A DNA stretch of 64,000 bases from positions 1-64,000 of the forward strand of contig JAYEVK010000156.1 of assembly GCA_036346275.1 (NCBI GenBank), read 5' to 3'. Below the pieces are notes generated by a model. The model was not told the origin of the DNA and made no database searches. It saw nothing but the letters and a program-made list of their open reading frames with translations. Of this stretch, positions 12,211 through 23,054 are shown piece after piece. The stretch comes from Otatea glauca. Taxonomy: Eukaryota > Streptophyta > Magnoliopsida > Poales > Poaceae. How positions within the stretch are numbered: the first letter of the stretch is position 1; every line of letters starts with the position of its first letter. The translations under genes were made by a program, and so were the position numbers.

Positions 12211-13336
12211 TCAAGATCTTGAATGGTCAGATATATCAGGTGCGAGCTTTCCTTTTGCATGGAACCTTCTAACTCCTTTGAGAGGTGTGACTCTAAGGTA
12301 CACAAAATCTTCGGGTTCAAAGCTCAATTCCCTGCGACGGTTGTCAGCATAACTCTTCTGCCTTGATTGTGCAATCTTCAATCTTTCCACGATCGAGGTG
12401 ATTTGTTCTTCCGCTTCTGAAGAATATACGGTCCAAAAACATGTCGTCACTTTGTCTCATTCCAATTCAATGGTGTTCGACAAGACCGACCATACAAAGC
12501 TTCAAATGGAGACATCAGAACTCGCTTTGATAAGCGTTGTTGTAACTAAACTCAAGCATAAGGCAAACACTTGTCCCATGAGGTTGAATATGCTAAAGCG
12601 CGAGCTCTCAACATATCTTCCAATATCGGTTAACCCTCTCGGTTTGACCATGCATGCGGATGGTAGGTCATCTTGAAGTTCAAGCGAGTCCCCATTGCCT
12701 CATGTAGCTTACCCCAAAATGCGAGGTAAATTGGGTACCTCTGTCCGACACTATCTTCTTGATACTCCGTGCAAGCGCACGATCCGTGCCATATAAAGTT
12801 ACGCTAACCGGTCTCGAATAAGTGGTCTTCACGGGTATGAAATGTGCCACTTTAGTTAAGCGATCTATTATGACCCATATAGAATCATATCCACTTTGCG
12901 TTACGGGCAATCGGTTATGAAATCCATACCAATTTCTTCCCATTTCCATTCGGGTATCTTTAGGGGTTGTAATAGCCTGCTGGTCTTTGGTGCATAGCTT
13001 TGACTCTTTGGCATATGTCACATAATGCAACATATTCAGCGACTTCTCGTTTCATGCTTGCCACCAAAATCTTTCCTTTAAATCTTGATACATTTCGCAC
13101 TTCTGGATGAATTGAGTACTTGGAGTCATGAGCCTCCTCGAATTAAGCGCTTCAACTCCTTTTTGTTCGCACACAAATCGCTCTTTAAACCACATAGTAC
13201 CTTGTTCATCCGGTTTGAAATCTTTTGCTTTGCCTTCATCCATTTTGCCCTTAATTCTATTGATCTTATCATCATCTTTCTGCCCTTCCCGATCGATCTT
13301 CGGGGTAGGTCTTACTTCAAAGTTGCTAGGAATCAT
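12211..13336 (-). pseudogene. pol: E3 integrase (broken)
   Basis: Pieces in order on the minus strand are: 13336-13052, a zinc-binding N-terminal region with TQFIQKCEMYQDLKERFWW; 13033-12680, the core with WVIIDRLTKVAHFIPVKTTY and IVSDRGTQFTSHF (first and second catalytic Asp regions); and 12450-12211, with SEAEEQITSIVERLKIAQ and EDFVYLRVTPLKG. Frames shift between blocks. The protein would insert element cDNA in the nucleus. Domain order and spacing are normal for the family, so gross structure is intact and only small indels break it. Confidence 0.88.
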
Positions 13337-14768
13337 ACCGTACCATTTCAGTTCTAATTTACGAAATCCTTACACAATTCCGCCTGACTGTTTCCAACAA
13401 CATATTCACTGTGGTTCTTTCTGCTCAAGGCATACGCCACTCGTTGGCTTTACCGGGATGGTAGTGAATTCCACATTATAATCCTTGATTAACTCTAACC
13501 ATCTTCTTTGCCTCATATTTAGGTCACCTGCGTGAAGATATACTTAAGACTTTTATGATCTGTATACACTTCACATCTATTTCCGATGAGATGATGACGC
13601 CATATCTTTAGTGCATGCACTCGGCAACTAATTCCAAATCATGGGTCGGATAGTTCTCCTCATGTGGTCTCAATTGCCTCGATGCATAGGCAATTACCTT
13701 CCTATTTTGCATCAACACGCATCCCAATCCACGACGCGATGCATCACAATAGATGTCGAAGCCTTGATGAGCGTCGGGTAAAACTAATACAAAGCCGATG
13801 TTAAACTCCTCTTCAACTCTGAAAACTCTTCTCACACTCAAAGGTCCATAAGAATTTCTTTTCCTTTTTCAACAATTGCGTAAGAGGTCTCGCAATCGTA
13901 GAGAATCCTTCGATGAATCGGCGGTAATACCCGCCATTCAAGGAAACTACGGATTTGGGTTACCGACTTGGGTTGTTCCCAATGTAGAACCGTCTCCACT
14001 TTCTTTGGATCTACCGCAACTCCTTCTGCATTGTCATTATGTGTCCAAGAAATTCCACCTTATTTTTCCGTAAGTCACATTTGCTAAATTTTGCAAACAA
14101 GCGTTGCTCTCTCAACTTTTCAAGGACTAGCCTCAAATGCTCGGCGTGCTCTTCTCTCGTCTTGGAATAGATAAGGATATCATCTATGAATCTGACGAGC
14201 GAACTTATCCAAATATTCCATAAAAACCTTATTCATTAAGTTCATGAAATATCTTTGGTGCATTTGTCAAACCAAAAGACATCACTTTGTAAACTCGTGG
14301 TGTCCATATCTTGACGAAAATGCGGTCTTGGGATATCCTCGATCGGATCTTGATTGATGGTATCGATCGGAGATCAATTTTGGAGAATACTCTGCTCCTC
14401 TCAAGCTGGTCAAACAAATCATCGATCACCGGTAGCGGATACTTATTCTTTATCGTCACATCATTGAGTGCACGATAGTCTATACACATCCTAAAACTCC
14501 GTCCTTCTTCTTGTGAATAAGAGGCAGTGCTCCCCATGGCGATGAACTAGGTCTTATAAATCCTTTTCCATAGTTCTTCAATTTGCTTCTTCATTTCCAC
14601 CAATTCCTCTGTGGACATCATGTAAGGTCTCTTAGCTATTGAGCTGTCCACGGAACCAGACTCTATCACGAACTCAATATCTCTATCTGGCGGCATTCGG
14701 GTAAATCTTAGGAAAACATCCGGATATTCATTGACTATGGAAACTTCTTCTAAGTCGGCGATCTTCAT
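13337..14768 (-). pseudogene. pol: E3 reverse transcriptase and RNase H (broken)
   Basis: 14768-14547 carries the RT entry region (NEYPDVF, MPPDRDIEFVIE). 14537-14229 carries SFRMCIDYRALNDVTIKNKY, PLPVIDDLFDQL and VMSFGLTNAP. The catalytic FIDD is encoded at 14179-14190, followed by ILIYSK, in a different frame. RNase H is at 13841-13608 (FDIYCDASRRGLGCVLMQ, VIAYASRQL). Frameshifts separate the blocks. The order RT, RNase H, integrase is the Ty3/Gypsy order and rules out Copia. Confidence 0.9.
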
Positions 14769-15180
14769 CTTTGTTGACCATCAATTGTCCATCTCGACCG
14801 ATTTTGCTTCAAATTCAATCTTCTTTCCATCAGGGCTCTCGACCGATATGACTCTTTTCCACGATCCAAGATCGCCTTGTGATTGGTTAACCAATCCATT
14901 CTGTGATAACATCCAAGGTTTGGGTATTAAGGACGATTAAGTTTGCTAGGAACTCAACTCCATTAATTATTAGTCTTACCCCAGAACATCCTACTTTAGA
15001 TCGGAGTTCTGATCCAGGGGATTGGACTATAAGCACACATTTAAGATTCACTATATCCATATCATTTTGAACAGCAAAATCTCGGAAATAAATGAATGTG
15101 AAGCTCGAATCGAATAAAGCGATGGTAATGCGAGTTTACTAGGAACTTACCGATTACAACATCCGTATGCGTTACGCACT
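14769..15180 (-). pseudogene. pol: E3 aspartic protease region (broken)
   Basis: Lies between gag and RT. Minus-strand reading near 15110-15125 gives ALFDS followed by a shifted form of the usual SHSF stretch, so the Gly of D-S-G appears deleted by a short indel. Farther on, NGVEFLANLIVL and LDVI resemble the flap and the end of the Gypsy protease fold. No frame is open across the whole domain. Confidence 0.65.
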
Positions 15181-16309
15181 TCATCCGTCGTAATGTGGTT
15201 GACTCGGCCTCGTGCAGTTCCTTGGGATGGAGTTCTTCTTTGTTGATGCCCCGCGTTCACAATTGCGCGGGAGTCCTTGCCGGTGTGTTCCCCAGGTTAA
15301 AGCGGACCGGGGTGACACCTCCCTTCTTAGGGCAATTGTTGGCAAAATGCCCCATTTCATTGCAATGATAGCAACGTCTTCCCACTTTGCTGAGAAGTTC
15401 CTCGGCTTGTGCCACGCTCGGCCGAGTCCGAACATTCGACCCATCGGGCGATTTGCGCAGAGGTGCCCTATCATTGCCTCCAGGCTGGTACGGATGAGCT
15501 GTTGGGTGCCGTCCTCTGCCTCTCTTGTACGACGACCTCCTTGTTGTGCCATTCTGCGCTTCCTGTTGTCATCCAACTCTCGGCGCTTGTCCTCTAAGAT
15601 AAGAGCTTTGTTAACTAGCTCTTGGAAGTCATGGAATGTGTGGGTGATCGGTCCCACTGCAACTCCCGCATTCAATCCCTTCATGAAGCGGGATTATGCG
15701 GCCTTATCCGTAGCCACGTCCTCAGTGCGTAGCGTGCCGGTTGGGTGAATTTGTTCGTAATCGCCACCGATGGCCCCTTGCTTGAGGCTCCGAATTCCTC
15801 CTTTTGAGATCCATGATACCCTCGGGTACATGAGTGCTGGCGAAAGTCGAGGTGAATTCCTCCACGTGATACTCTGTGGGTCCTCATGAGCTGAAGTTTT
15901 CCCACCATTCTGCGGCGGTCCCTTGAGTTGATGAGAGGCATAGAGTACCCTCTCATGTCCTACACACTGGGTAATGTGCGGCTTCCTTTCGATTGTCCTT
16001 AGCCAATCGTCCGCCTCGAGTGGATTGGCGTTGCACGAGAAGGTAGGTGGGCGGGTTCTCATAAACTCCGACAACCTTGAGTAGGGTGTGGTCCATGGTT
16101 ACCCCGGCTTGAACATTCGCAGCGGCTTGGTTGGATATCTGCCGCATGGTTTGAACCATCGTGTTCATAAGTTGAGTGCAGGCGATCAAGAAGGCTCCCG
16201 GGTTACGCATATCGACTGCGGCGGTTGAGGAATCGGCTCTTCATTACGGTTGTCCGCTTTGGTTAGCTCCACTTCCGCTGGCTCCAACATTTCCACGTGT
16301 CCTCACCAT
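15181..16309 (-). pseudogene. gag: E3 gag (broken)
   Basis: The start is chosen at 16309, where MVRTRGN matches the usual Tekay gag opening. The capsid region follows in several frames: RPPTFSCNANPLEADDWLRT near 16055, and RFMKGLNAGVAVGPI then FHDFQELVNKALILEDKRRE near 15684-15570. A complete zinc knuckle C-x2-C-x4-H-x4-C (CYHCNEMGHFANNC) is encoded at about 15332-15373, but in another frame from the preceding ORF. Role: packaging of the element RNA. Indels are concentrated in GC-rich spots. Confidence 0.85.
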
Positions 16310-16594
16310 CTGTTGCAAGCTTCCAAGGTTAAGAAAAGAAGAAAGCATGACGAGTAAAAGAACTTATGTGGGAAGCAGTGTAACTTAAATTATTTAGCCA
16401 CTTTATTGATATAATATAAAGCGGTATGGTTGCTCACAAGTGCCTAAGGGCAATGCAACACATACGAGACACTCACAACGAAAAACAAGTAAGCAAACAT
16501 AGGACTCTATGACGACTCACACCTAATGGTGACTCACGAGAAGAAAACGCGACTCAATTATTCGAGTCTCAACACTACCCTCGGCTAGACTCGA

Positions 16595-17297
16595 TCACTC
16601 ATCGAGCCAACCAGTGCGGCTCCCCCGAGCATACAGGTGGGTGCTCGGCATCGGGCGAACGATCTCGAAGACCCCTCTGCGGTGGTGCAAAGACCCCATC
16701 GACTCTGCTTGGTCCCGGGTGCTGCGCTCTTGCTGGTGCCTCTGCTCTGCTCCTCCGGATCGGATCGTGTAACTCCGGGATCGCTCGGGCTCGGGTCCGT
16801 ACAAAGCCATCTCCAACTCCTGGATCTTACGCATGGAGTGGGCTAAGCCCTCCCGCGGTGGATCCTCGCCTCCGTGACCTCGTCGCGGGTCCTCTGCAGA
16901 CTCTGGATGTCTCGCCCAAGGCGTCCTCTGGCGATGGCGTACCTCGCCGGTGGGTGATAGTGGCGTCCTCCTCTGCAAGCTCCATCCTCTCTAAGCGATT
17001 GTCTCGGCGTGGATGGTGACGAAGGCGGTGCCTCCAACTCTGCGGAGTAAGTGCGGGCAATCCGCCGCATCGTCTGTCGTGCCGTCTCACGGATTCGGCC
17101 TCAAAAGAAGACCTCTCGACCGTGATGTAGATAGGACGGTTCGCCTCGTCCTTTCCCGAGCATACTTTGTGATCTTGACATCCCGGCGACGTCAAGTCTG
17201 CCGTACCACCAAGTCCCTCGTCGATTGGTGCATCAAAACCTCCGAGCAACTGCATCATACGCCATAACTCCGGCGTATCCTCCGGTGCGCTCTCCAT
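16595..17297 (-). pseudogene. E3 leader ORF upstream of gag (orf0-like)
   Basis: A reading frame from 17297 (MESAPEDTPELWRMMQLLGG) runs 156 codons to 16827 and continues in another frame at 16978-16595 (SMRKIQELEMALYGPEPERS). It lies between the primer binding site and gag on the coding strand of E3. Rice RIRE3 and RIRE8 are known to carry an extra ORF of unknown function in this position. The sequence is charged, with a possible short coiled coil near the end and no motif I recognise. Function is unknown, and whether it is translated is not shown. Confidence 0.55.
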
Positions 17298-17500
17298 AGG
17301 TATGGATCATCCTCATCTGCCAAAACAAACCTTGTTTAAATTAAACAGAGAATAATAAAAATTCAGCATAGGTATGAAACAAGAGAGAAGAGATAAGTCA
17401 AGATTTCATTGATATTCTTGCTCAAGTTGATTAGGTCTTTAGAAAATAGTTTTACTCTCCTAGGCACAACCAAACTAGGGTCAAGTCCTACTGATCGGAC

Positions 17501-17512
17501 TGCTCGATACCA
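17501..17512 (-). other. E3 primer binding site (tRNA-iMet type)
   Basis: Minus-strand TGGTATCGAGCA, two bases inside the 5' LTR. It lacks the A of the usual TGGTATCAGAGCA, the same deletion as in E1. Confidence 0.8.
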
Positions 17513-17514
17513 CC

Positions 17515-20500
17515 TCTCGGGACCGAACTCGCAGATCCGGACCCTCTGTGTATTACATGTGCGATCCGAGATCACGCTAGCACACGATCATACTGAGGTT
17601 GCACATCACGGACATTCACGAAGATATAAGAATAATTAGTGCAAACATGTATATAAACAGAGTTATGCGACCTTATGGTCTCCTTACAGATAAAGCGACC
17701 ACACGGGCTTACATTATTGAGAGAAAAGAAATAGCGGAACATAAGAAAAGGTCGTGGAAGCCTTCATCTTGCCACAGCAACCGTGGGCTTGCCCCTAGTT
17801 GCTCGGGTCCTCAATGTACTCTTCCTCCCATCTTTGGTGTAGACTCCTCCACCGATGTTGGGTTTGATAAGCAAGGTGGGATGAGTACACAAGGCACTCA
17901 ACAAGTAATGCGAATGCACGTGCTATTACTACATGCAAAGCTTATTCCAAAGGTTGGCTTAAATGGTTCTTTTGCATCAAACGACAATTTTAAACCAATA
18001 TCTTAATTAGATTAAAGCATTGGAGCAGTTATAAGTAATACTAATTTCTTCAAATGGTTTTTCCTCGAAGATTCTCGCACACTGCAACCTTATGAGTTCA
18101 TTTTAACACTTGGCACACACACCACCCTTCCCACATTTTGTTTATGAAAATCTACCCCTTATTGTAATCCCGAGCAATGCTCAATACATGGCGCGGCTAT
18201 TCGAATAGTTTTGACACTCTGCGGAGGTTGTACACTTTACCCACAAGATCTGACCGCTCACCACACAGTGATTGTCCGCAACAAAGCTTTTAGGAACCTC
18301 TACCTTAACTAAAGAACCTCTCGGTGTTGCCTTCACTATCACTTCCTCTCACAGAGGCGAAGTATAGGACCGGCCAATCACCGTTGGATGGGCACCAAGC
18401 CGTAGTACAGTACGCTCCCCATACAGATACACCCTGTGTCTTGTCACCCGAGGTATCGGAGAAAGATATCAGAACCCTAGTCAACTAGGTGCATCCCATA
18501 TCGGACATGTGGTTATACGGGTGACTCGGATCAAAGGCTTGCAAGGTGAAGTCCTTAATCGACCAAGGCAAGACTTCCAACACTCAACAATGGCACACAC
18601 CCATTGTGGCACACAGACTCACAACACTCATCAACCCAATGCCCACAGGCCCACGGCACACTGACCTCTTGCCACTTGCCCTGATCTAAAACATTTCCCA
18701 CCCAGTTGATTATTGTGCAACACATGCGGCAATAACTCAACATCAATATGGAACCACACAGTCACCATACTTCCATATCATCATGTGGCATCATCACACC
18801 ACTTTCAAAATACATTCAATATTCCATTAGTCAATTTTGTAGCATTTTTACGAAAGATCATTCATGACTCGTTGCAAGGCTAAGCATCTACTCACGGTCT
18901 AGCCTCCGTGTTGGCACAATATTAACATCCAACTAATATAATCAAACTTAGGGTGACAATGATTTAGGGCATACAATTAATAATTCAAGGTGGCATAACA
19001 AAATGGGTTGATTAACTACATTATCCCAAATCAATTTAAATTCATTTTAAATAAATAAGCATGCATAGTTTCAAAGCATAAACTACATTTTAAAAACCTG
19101 GGATCAAAATGATCAAAGCATCACTTGCCTTCAAAGAGTTGCTGGTCGTGTTCCGAAGCTTGGTCTTGAGCGACGAATTCTTCCTCGAAACTTTCAGGCA
19201 AATTTGCGTCTCTGGCGTACAAACAAAATATACAATAAAAATCTAATACAGAGGACTAAATGGCCTCAAAAATTCAAATAAAATTCATCATTAAATAGAT
19301 CATAATTTTATGAATTTTTAGAAATTTGAATCACCAAAATCCGAGTTAAAATGCAAAAGTTATAGTCATTTGAAGTTTGAATAAAATCGAAAATACAGAA
19401 ATTAAGAAATCCGATTTTCCCAATTATTTTTATACTGAAAATTCGCATTTATGATGTCAGCATTGCATCATGATGGCGTCAGCACATAAAAGAATTTAGG
19501 TCAAAATATTTTTATATAAAACATATTTATGGCGTCGCGATGAGCGTCGGCCACGACACGTGGCGACCTCTAGTGCCGCCACGTTGCTTGATTCATAAAT
19601 TTGGGTCCACGGTTGGCTCTCGGTCCACCGTGGATCGGTGGCGATCTCGTGCTCATGCACCGGGTGACGCAGCCATGGCGTCGGCGACGATCTTGCGACC
19701 AATCCCGCGCGACACGCGGCAAGATCGCACCGCTCGCTCATCCAGCGGTCGGATCTCCCCCGCTGTTCGGCTACGCCGCACTCCACGCCCCGCCGTCACG
19801 CATCCAGCAGTGCGCCCGAACTCAACGATCGATCTGGTCTCACCTCGATCCGCGCTCACACGCGTCCGCGTGATTCGATGAAGTGCGGCGTCATCTCCGC
19901 CGACGTTCAAATTTAAATCCAACGGCCCACGGTACTCGGTATTTACTATTGACCGCTACGGCGGCACAATCTCACGCGTTCACTAACGATCCAGCGGCTA
20001 AGACAAAAACACATCGCGAAACTAGATCTAATCCAAGCCGTTCGCTCTAGATCTAACGATCAAGATCAACTAACGTCTAAACCTTAGGGTTAATCCGGGC
20101 CGTCCATAACGAGATCTAATAGCACAGATACAAACTAAAAGCGAGAGAAGGCGGCGTGGCACGATCCTTACCCTCCTTGCGGTCCGAGCGGTCAGCGATG
20201 CTCGAAGTCCGCGATGGCGTGCGGCGGTGCAAGCTTAGGAGATGAGGAAGGCGGCGTAGTCGGCGGCGTTCGGTGGTTCCGGCGAGAAGATCTAAGCGAT
20301 TCGGACGCTTGCTTGACTTGGGCGAAATCGTGGTGACCTCGCGGCGGCGAAATGGACCGACGGCGAAGCAAGCGGCGGAGAAACGATGGCGGCGCGGAGG
20401 AACAACTCTGGCGAGCTCTCCGTGGTCTCTAGGCGTCTCGGCGAGCGTGCGAGAGTCAAAAGACGCAGCGAAGGAGCTCTGTCGACGCGCTACTCGGTGC

Positions 20501-21051
20501 ACTTTAAGGGGCCTCGGCGTGCGCGCTCTGGCGGCGAACGCAGCGAAGCGGTCGGCGGCATTAGCTCGGTGATCTCGCGAAGACGACCGTGGCCCTCTCC
20601 CGGCCGTTCGTGCGGCGATGATCGAAAGCGCGACGACGCGACGACGTGGCTCACTCACGAGCATCCGATCAGGATCGAGCGGCTCGGACCGGGCGGCGCT
20701 AGGGTTTCGGCGGTTGGGCCGCGACATGCCACGATAATGGGCTCGGCCCATTCTTGTTCAATGATTTTAAAATCATTTCACATTTAAAATAATTCTAGAA
20801 ATTCAATTAAATCATTTGGAGCTTTTAAAATAGCGTAAAAATTCTAGAAAAATTCGAAATTACTTTGAGATATTTGGAACTCAATTAAAATATTTGCAAT
20901 AAAACTTTGCAAAAACTTTTCCATTATTCAATTGTTTTCAAGAAAAGCCCTATTTGAATAAATCCAATTAAATTTAAATAAATTCCCAAAAAAAATCACA
21001 AAAATAAAAATACTCCAAAATTTAAGTTAGAGCAAAAATTAGGGTGTTACA
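17515..21051 (-). repeat. E3 5' LTR (3537 bp)
   Basis: Direct repeat of 8276-11858. Its inner terminal dinucleotide reads TC where the other LTR has TG. It lacks a 50 bp block present at 10663-10712; the junction here follows 19914. Its right end TGTTACA abuts the ATGCC target duplication. Confidence 0.95.
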
Positions 21052-21056
21052 ATGCC

Positions 21057-21432
21057 CTTCGATGGTTCCCTCATGCTCAGCGGCGCGGGGCTGGTATAGT
21101 GCTCATATCACCAAGTGCAGAACGGTTAAGGTACGTTCTGCAAATACTTTTCCCGCATCAAACAACGCCGCCGAGTACGAGGCACTCATCCATGGGCTCC
21201 GTATCGCCATATCGCTCGGTATCTGATGTTTGACGGTTCGCGGAGATTCAATGCTCGTGGTCAATCAGGTACAAAAAGAATGGTCCTGCATCGAAGACAA
21301 CATGGCTGCCTACTGCCAGGAGGTACGCAAGCTAGAAGGCAACTTCGACGGCTTGGAACTTGTTCATGTGCTCCGTCGGGACAACGAGGCAGCCGACGAG
21401 CTAGCAAAGATGGGATCTAGCCGGACCACAGT
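21057..21432 (+). pseudogene. pol: E2 RNase H (right side of E3 insertion)
   Basis: Starts FDGSLM, the first Asp of RNase H, directly after the E3 target duplication. NNAAEYEALIHGLRIAISLGI is encoded at about 21160-21226, then after a shift VRGDSMLVVNQVQKEW, and RRDNEAADELAKMGS ends the domain near 21418. It degrades the RNA strand of the RNA:DNA hybrid. Two frameshifts (near 21090 and 21226) break it. The sequence is typical of RIRE2-type Tat pol. Confidence 0.88.
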
Positions 21433-22795
21433 GCCCATGGGAGTATTCGTCGAAGAAATTCATAAGCCCACAATAAGCACTCGGCCAAAGTCGGACGTCC
21501 CAGTGGAGAAGAACGTAGGGGCAGAAGTCCTGATCATTACCCCCGATTGGACCGCTCTGTATCTGGATTATCTGACGAAAGACGTGCTACCCAAAGACCG
21601 CATGCAGGCCGAGCGAATAATGCGCCGAAGCAAGAGCTATGTGGTAATCAGGGGAGAACTGTATCGCAAGAGCTCCTCTGGTGTGCTACGACGGTGCATA
21701 TCAGAACAAGAAGGAAGAGATCTTCTCAAGGAAATCCACTCGGGAATTTGTGGGAATCACGCGACGTCAACAACCCTAGTCGGTAAGGCTTATCGTCAAG
21801 GATTTTTCTGGCTGACGACTGTAACTGATGCAGAGGACATCGTTTGAGCATGCGAAGGATGTCAATTCTTTGCGTGGTAGTTGAACAAACCGACGCAGGA
21901 ACTACAGATCATCCCAATCACTTGGCCATTTGCGGTCTGGGGGCTTGACATGGTGGGACCTTTGACGAAGGCTCAAGGTGGTTATACTCATCTCTTCGTG
22001 GCTATAGATAAATTCACCAAATGAATTGAGGCCAAACCAGTCTCCACAATCACAGCCGCAAAAGCCAAAGAATTCTTCCATGAAATCGTGGTTAGGTTCG
22101 GCGTACCGAACCGAATCATCACGGATAACCGCACCCAATTCAGAGGTGGGATATTTCAAGACTAGTGCGGTGAACTCGGCATAAAAATGTGCTTCGCATC
22201 AGTAGCACACCCCCGAAGTAATGGGCAGGTCGAGCGAGCCAATGGCATGGTGTTACAAGGCCTAAAGGCAAGGATCTTCGATCGTCGCAAACCATATGCC
22301 ACTCGGTGGGTCAAAGAATTGCCTTCGGTACTCTAGGGGCTGCGAACCACCCCCAGCAGAACAATCGGGCAGTCACTTTTCTTCCTGGTGTATGGATCAG
22401 AGGCGGTCCTCCCCACCGAGTTAGAATTCGGATCCCCGCGGGTTCGGAGCTATTAAGAAGTCACTTCGGAAGAAAGCCGGCTAGAAGACCTCGACCGACT
22501 GGAAGAAGCAAGGGACATCGCGACAATTCAGTCAGCAAGATACCTTCAGGGCTTACGTCGCTATCACAGTCACAATGTAAGGAGCCGCGCATTCTCCAAA
22601 GGAGATCTGGTCCTTAGAAAGAATCAAAAATGCGAGCATAAGCTCTCCCCAAGCTAGGAAGGCCCTTACGTCATCGATGAGTTGATACGTCCTGGGGCTT
22701 ATATGCTCAAGAGTGAAGACGGCACAATTATCAGCAACACCTGGAACATAGAACAGCTACGTCATTTTCCACTTGAACTTTGTAATTCAATTGTT
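21433..22795 (+). pseudogene. pol: E2 integrase (seven in-frame stops)
   Basis: The N-terminal HHCC-type region is at 21690-21870 (EIHSGICGNHATSTTLVGKA, then CEGCQ). The core has WGLDMVGPLTKAQGGYTHLF, PNRIITDN and SNGQVERANG, and the C-terminal region has RAFSKGDLVLRKNQ and TWNIEQLRHFP. Stops sit at 21845, 21878, 22022, 22163, 22334, 22454 and 22655. By comparison with conserved residues, most look like Trp (TGG), Gln (CAG/CAA) or Arg (CGA) codons changed by C-to-T or G-to-A. The frame itself is otherwise continuous after 21230, with one shift near 22320, so point changes rather than indels dominate here. Confidence 0.88.
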
Positions 22796-23054
22796 TCTTT
22801 ATGAATAAATGTTTGCTCTTAAAGTTGTATAAATGAATGTTTGCTCTTAAAGTTGTTCTCGTATAATCTTCTCGAAAATTATGCGTCTGAGTGCTTTGCT
22901 CCTACAAATTTTAAGACTCTGTGACATGCGTCATGAACCATGCCTCAGAGCCTGGGGGCTGGACTAGTTGGATATGATATGTCCAAACCACTCGGGCAAA
23001 GCAGCATATTTAAAGACTAAATGCAAGAACAAAGAAATACTTTCAATTATTTGT
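22796..23054 (+). other. E2 spacer between integrase and the reverse-strand gene
   Basis: No gene. It holds a near-duplicate of a 29 bp phrase (AATGTTTGCTCTTAAAGTTGT at 22808 and 22834) and a polypurine-like CCTGGGGGCT at 22951-22960, resembling the true polypurine tract near 27451. The two convergent genes face each other here. Confidence 0.6.

Larger units (their letters stand above)
8276..21051 (-). mobile_element. E3: Tekay/Del-like Ty3/Gypsy chromovirus, full length, 12.8 kb
   Basis: Long LTRs (8276-11858 and 17515-21051) bracket a 5.7 kb interior read on the minus strand: primer binding site, leader ORF, gag, protease, RT, RNase H, integrase and a chromodomain-like tail, then a polypurine tract. 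The 5-bp target duplication ATGCC at 8271-8275 and 21052-21056 matches exactly, so both ends are intact. The LTR begins TGTAACA on the minus strand. LTRs of ~3.5 kb, a MVRTRGN gag start, FIDDILIYSK in RT and the C-terminal ILDRETR region point to Tekay, like RIRE3/RIRE8 of rice. This is an inference, not a search result. Every long frame carries shifts. Confidence 0.95.

Noticed and set aside
15212..15748. 178-codon plus-strand ORF
   Set aside because: Antisense shadow of E3 gag; the minus strand encodes the zinc knuckle.
19496..20787. ORF of 211 codons on the minus strand and others
   Set aside because: GC-rich LTR of E3; the frame is not conserved in the paired LTR.
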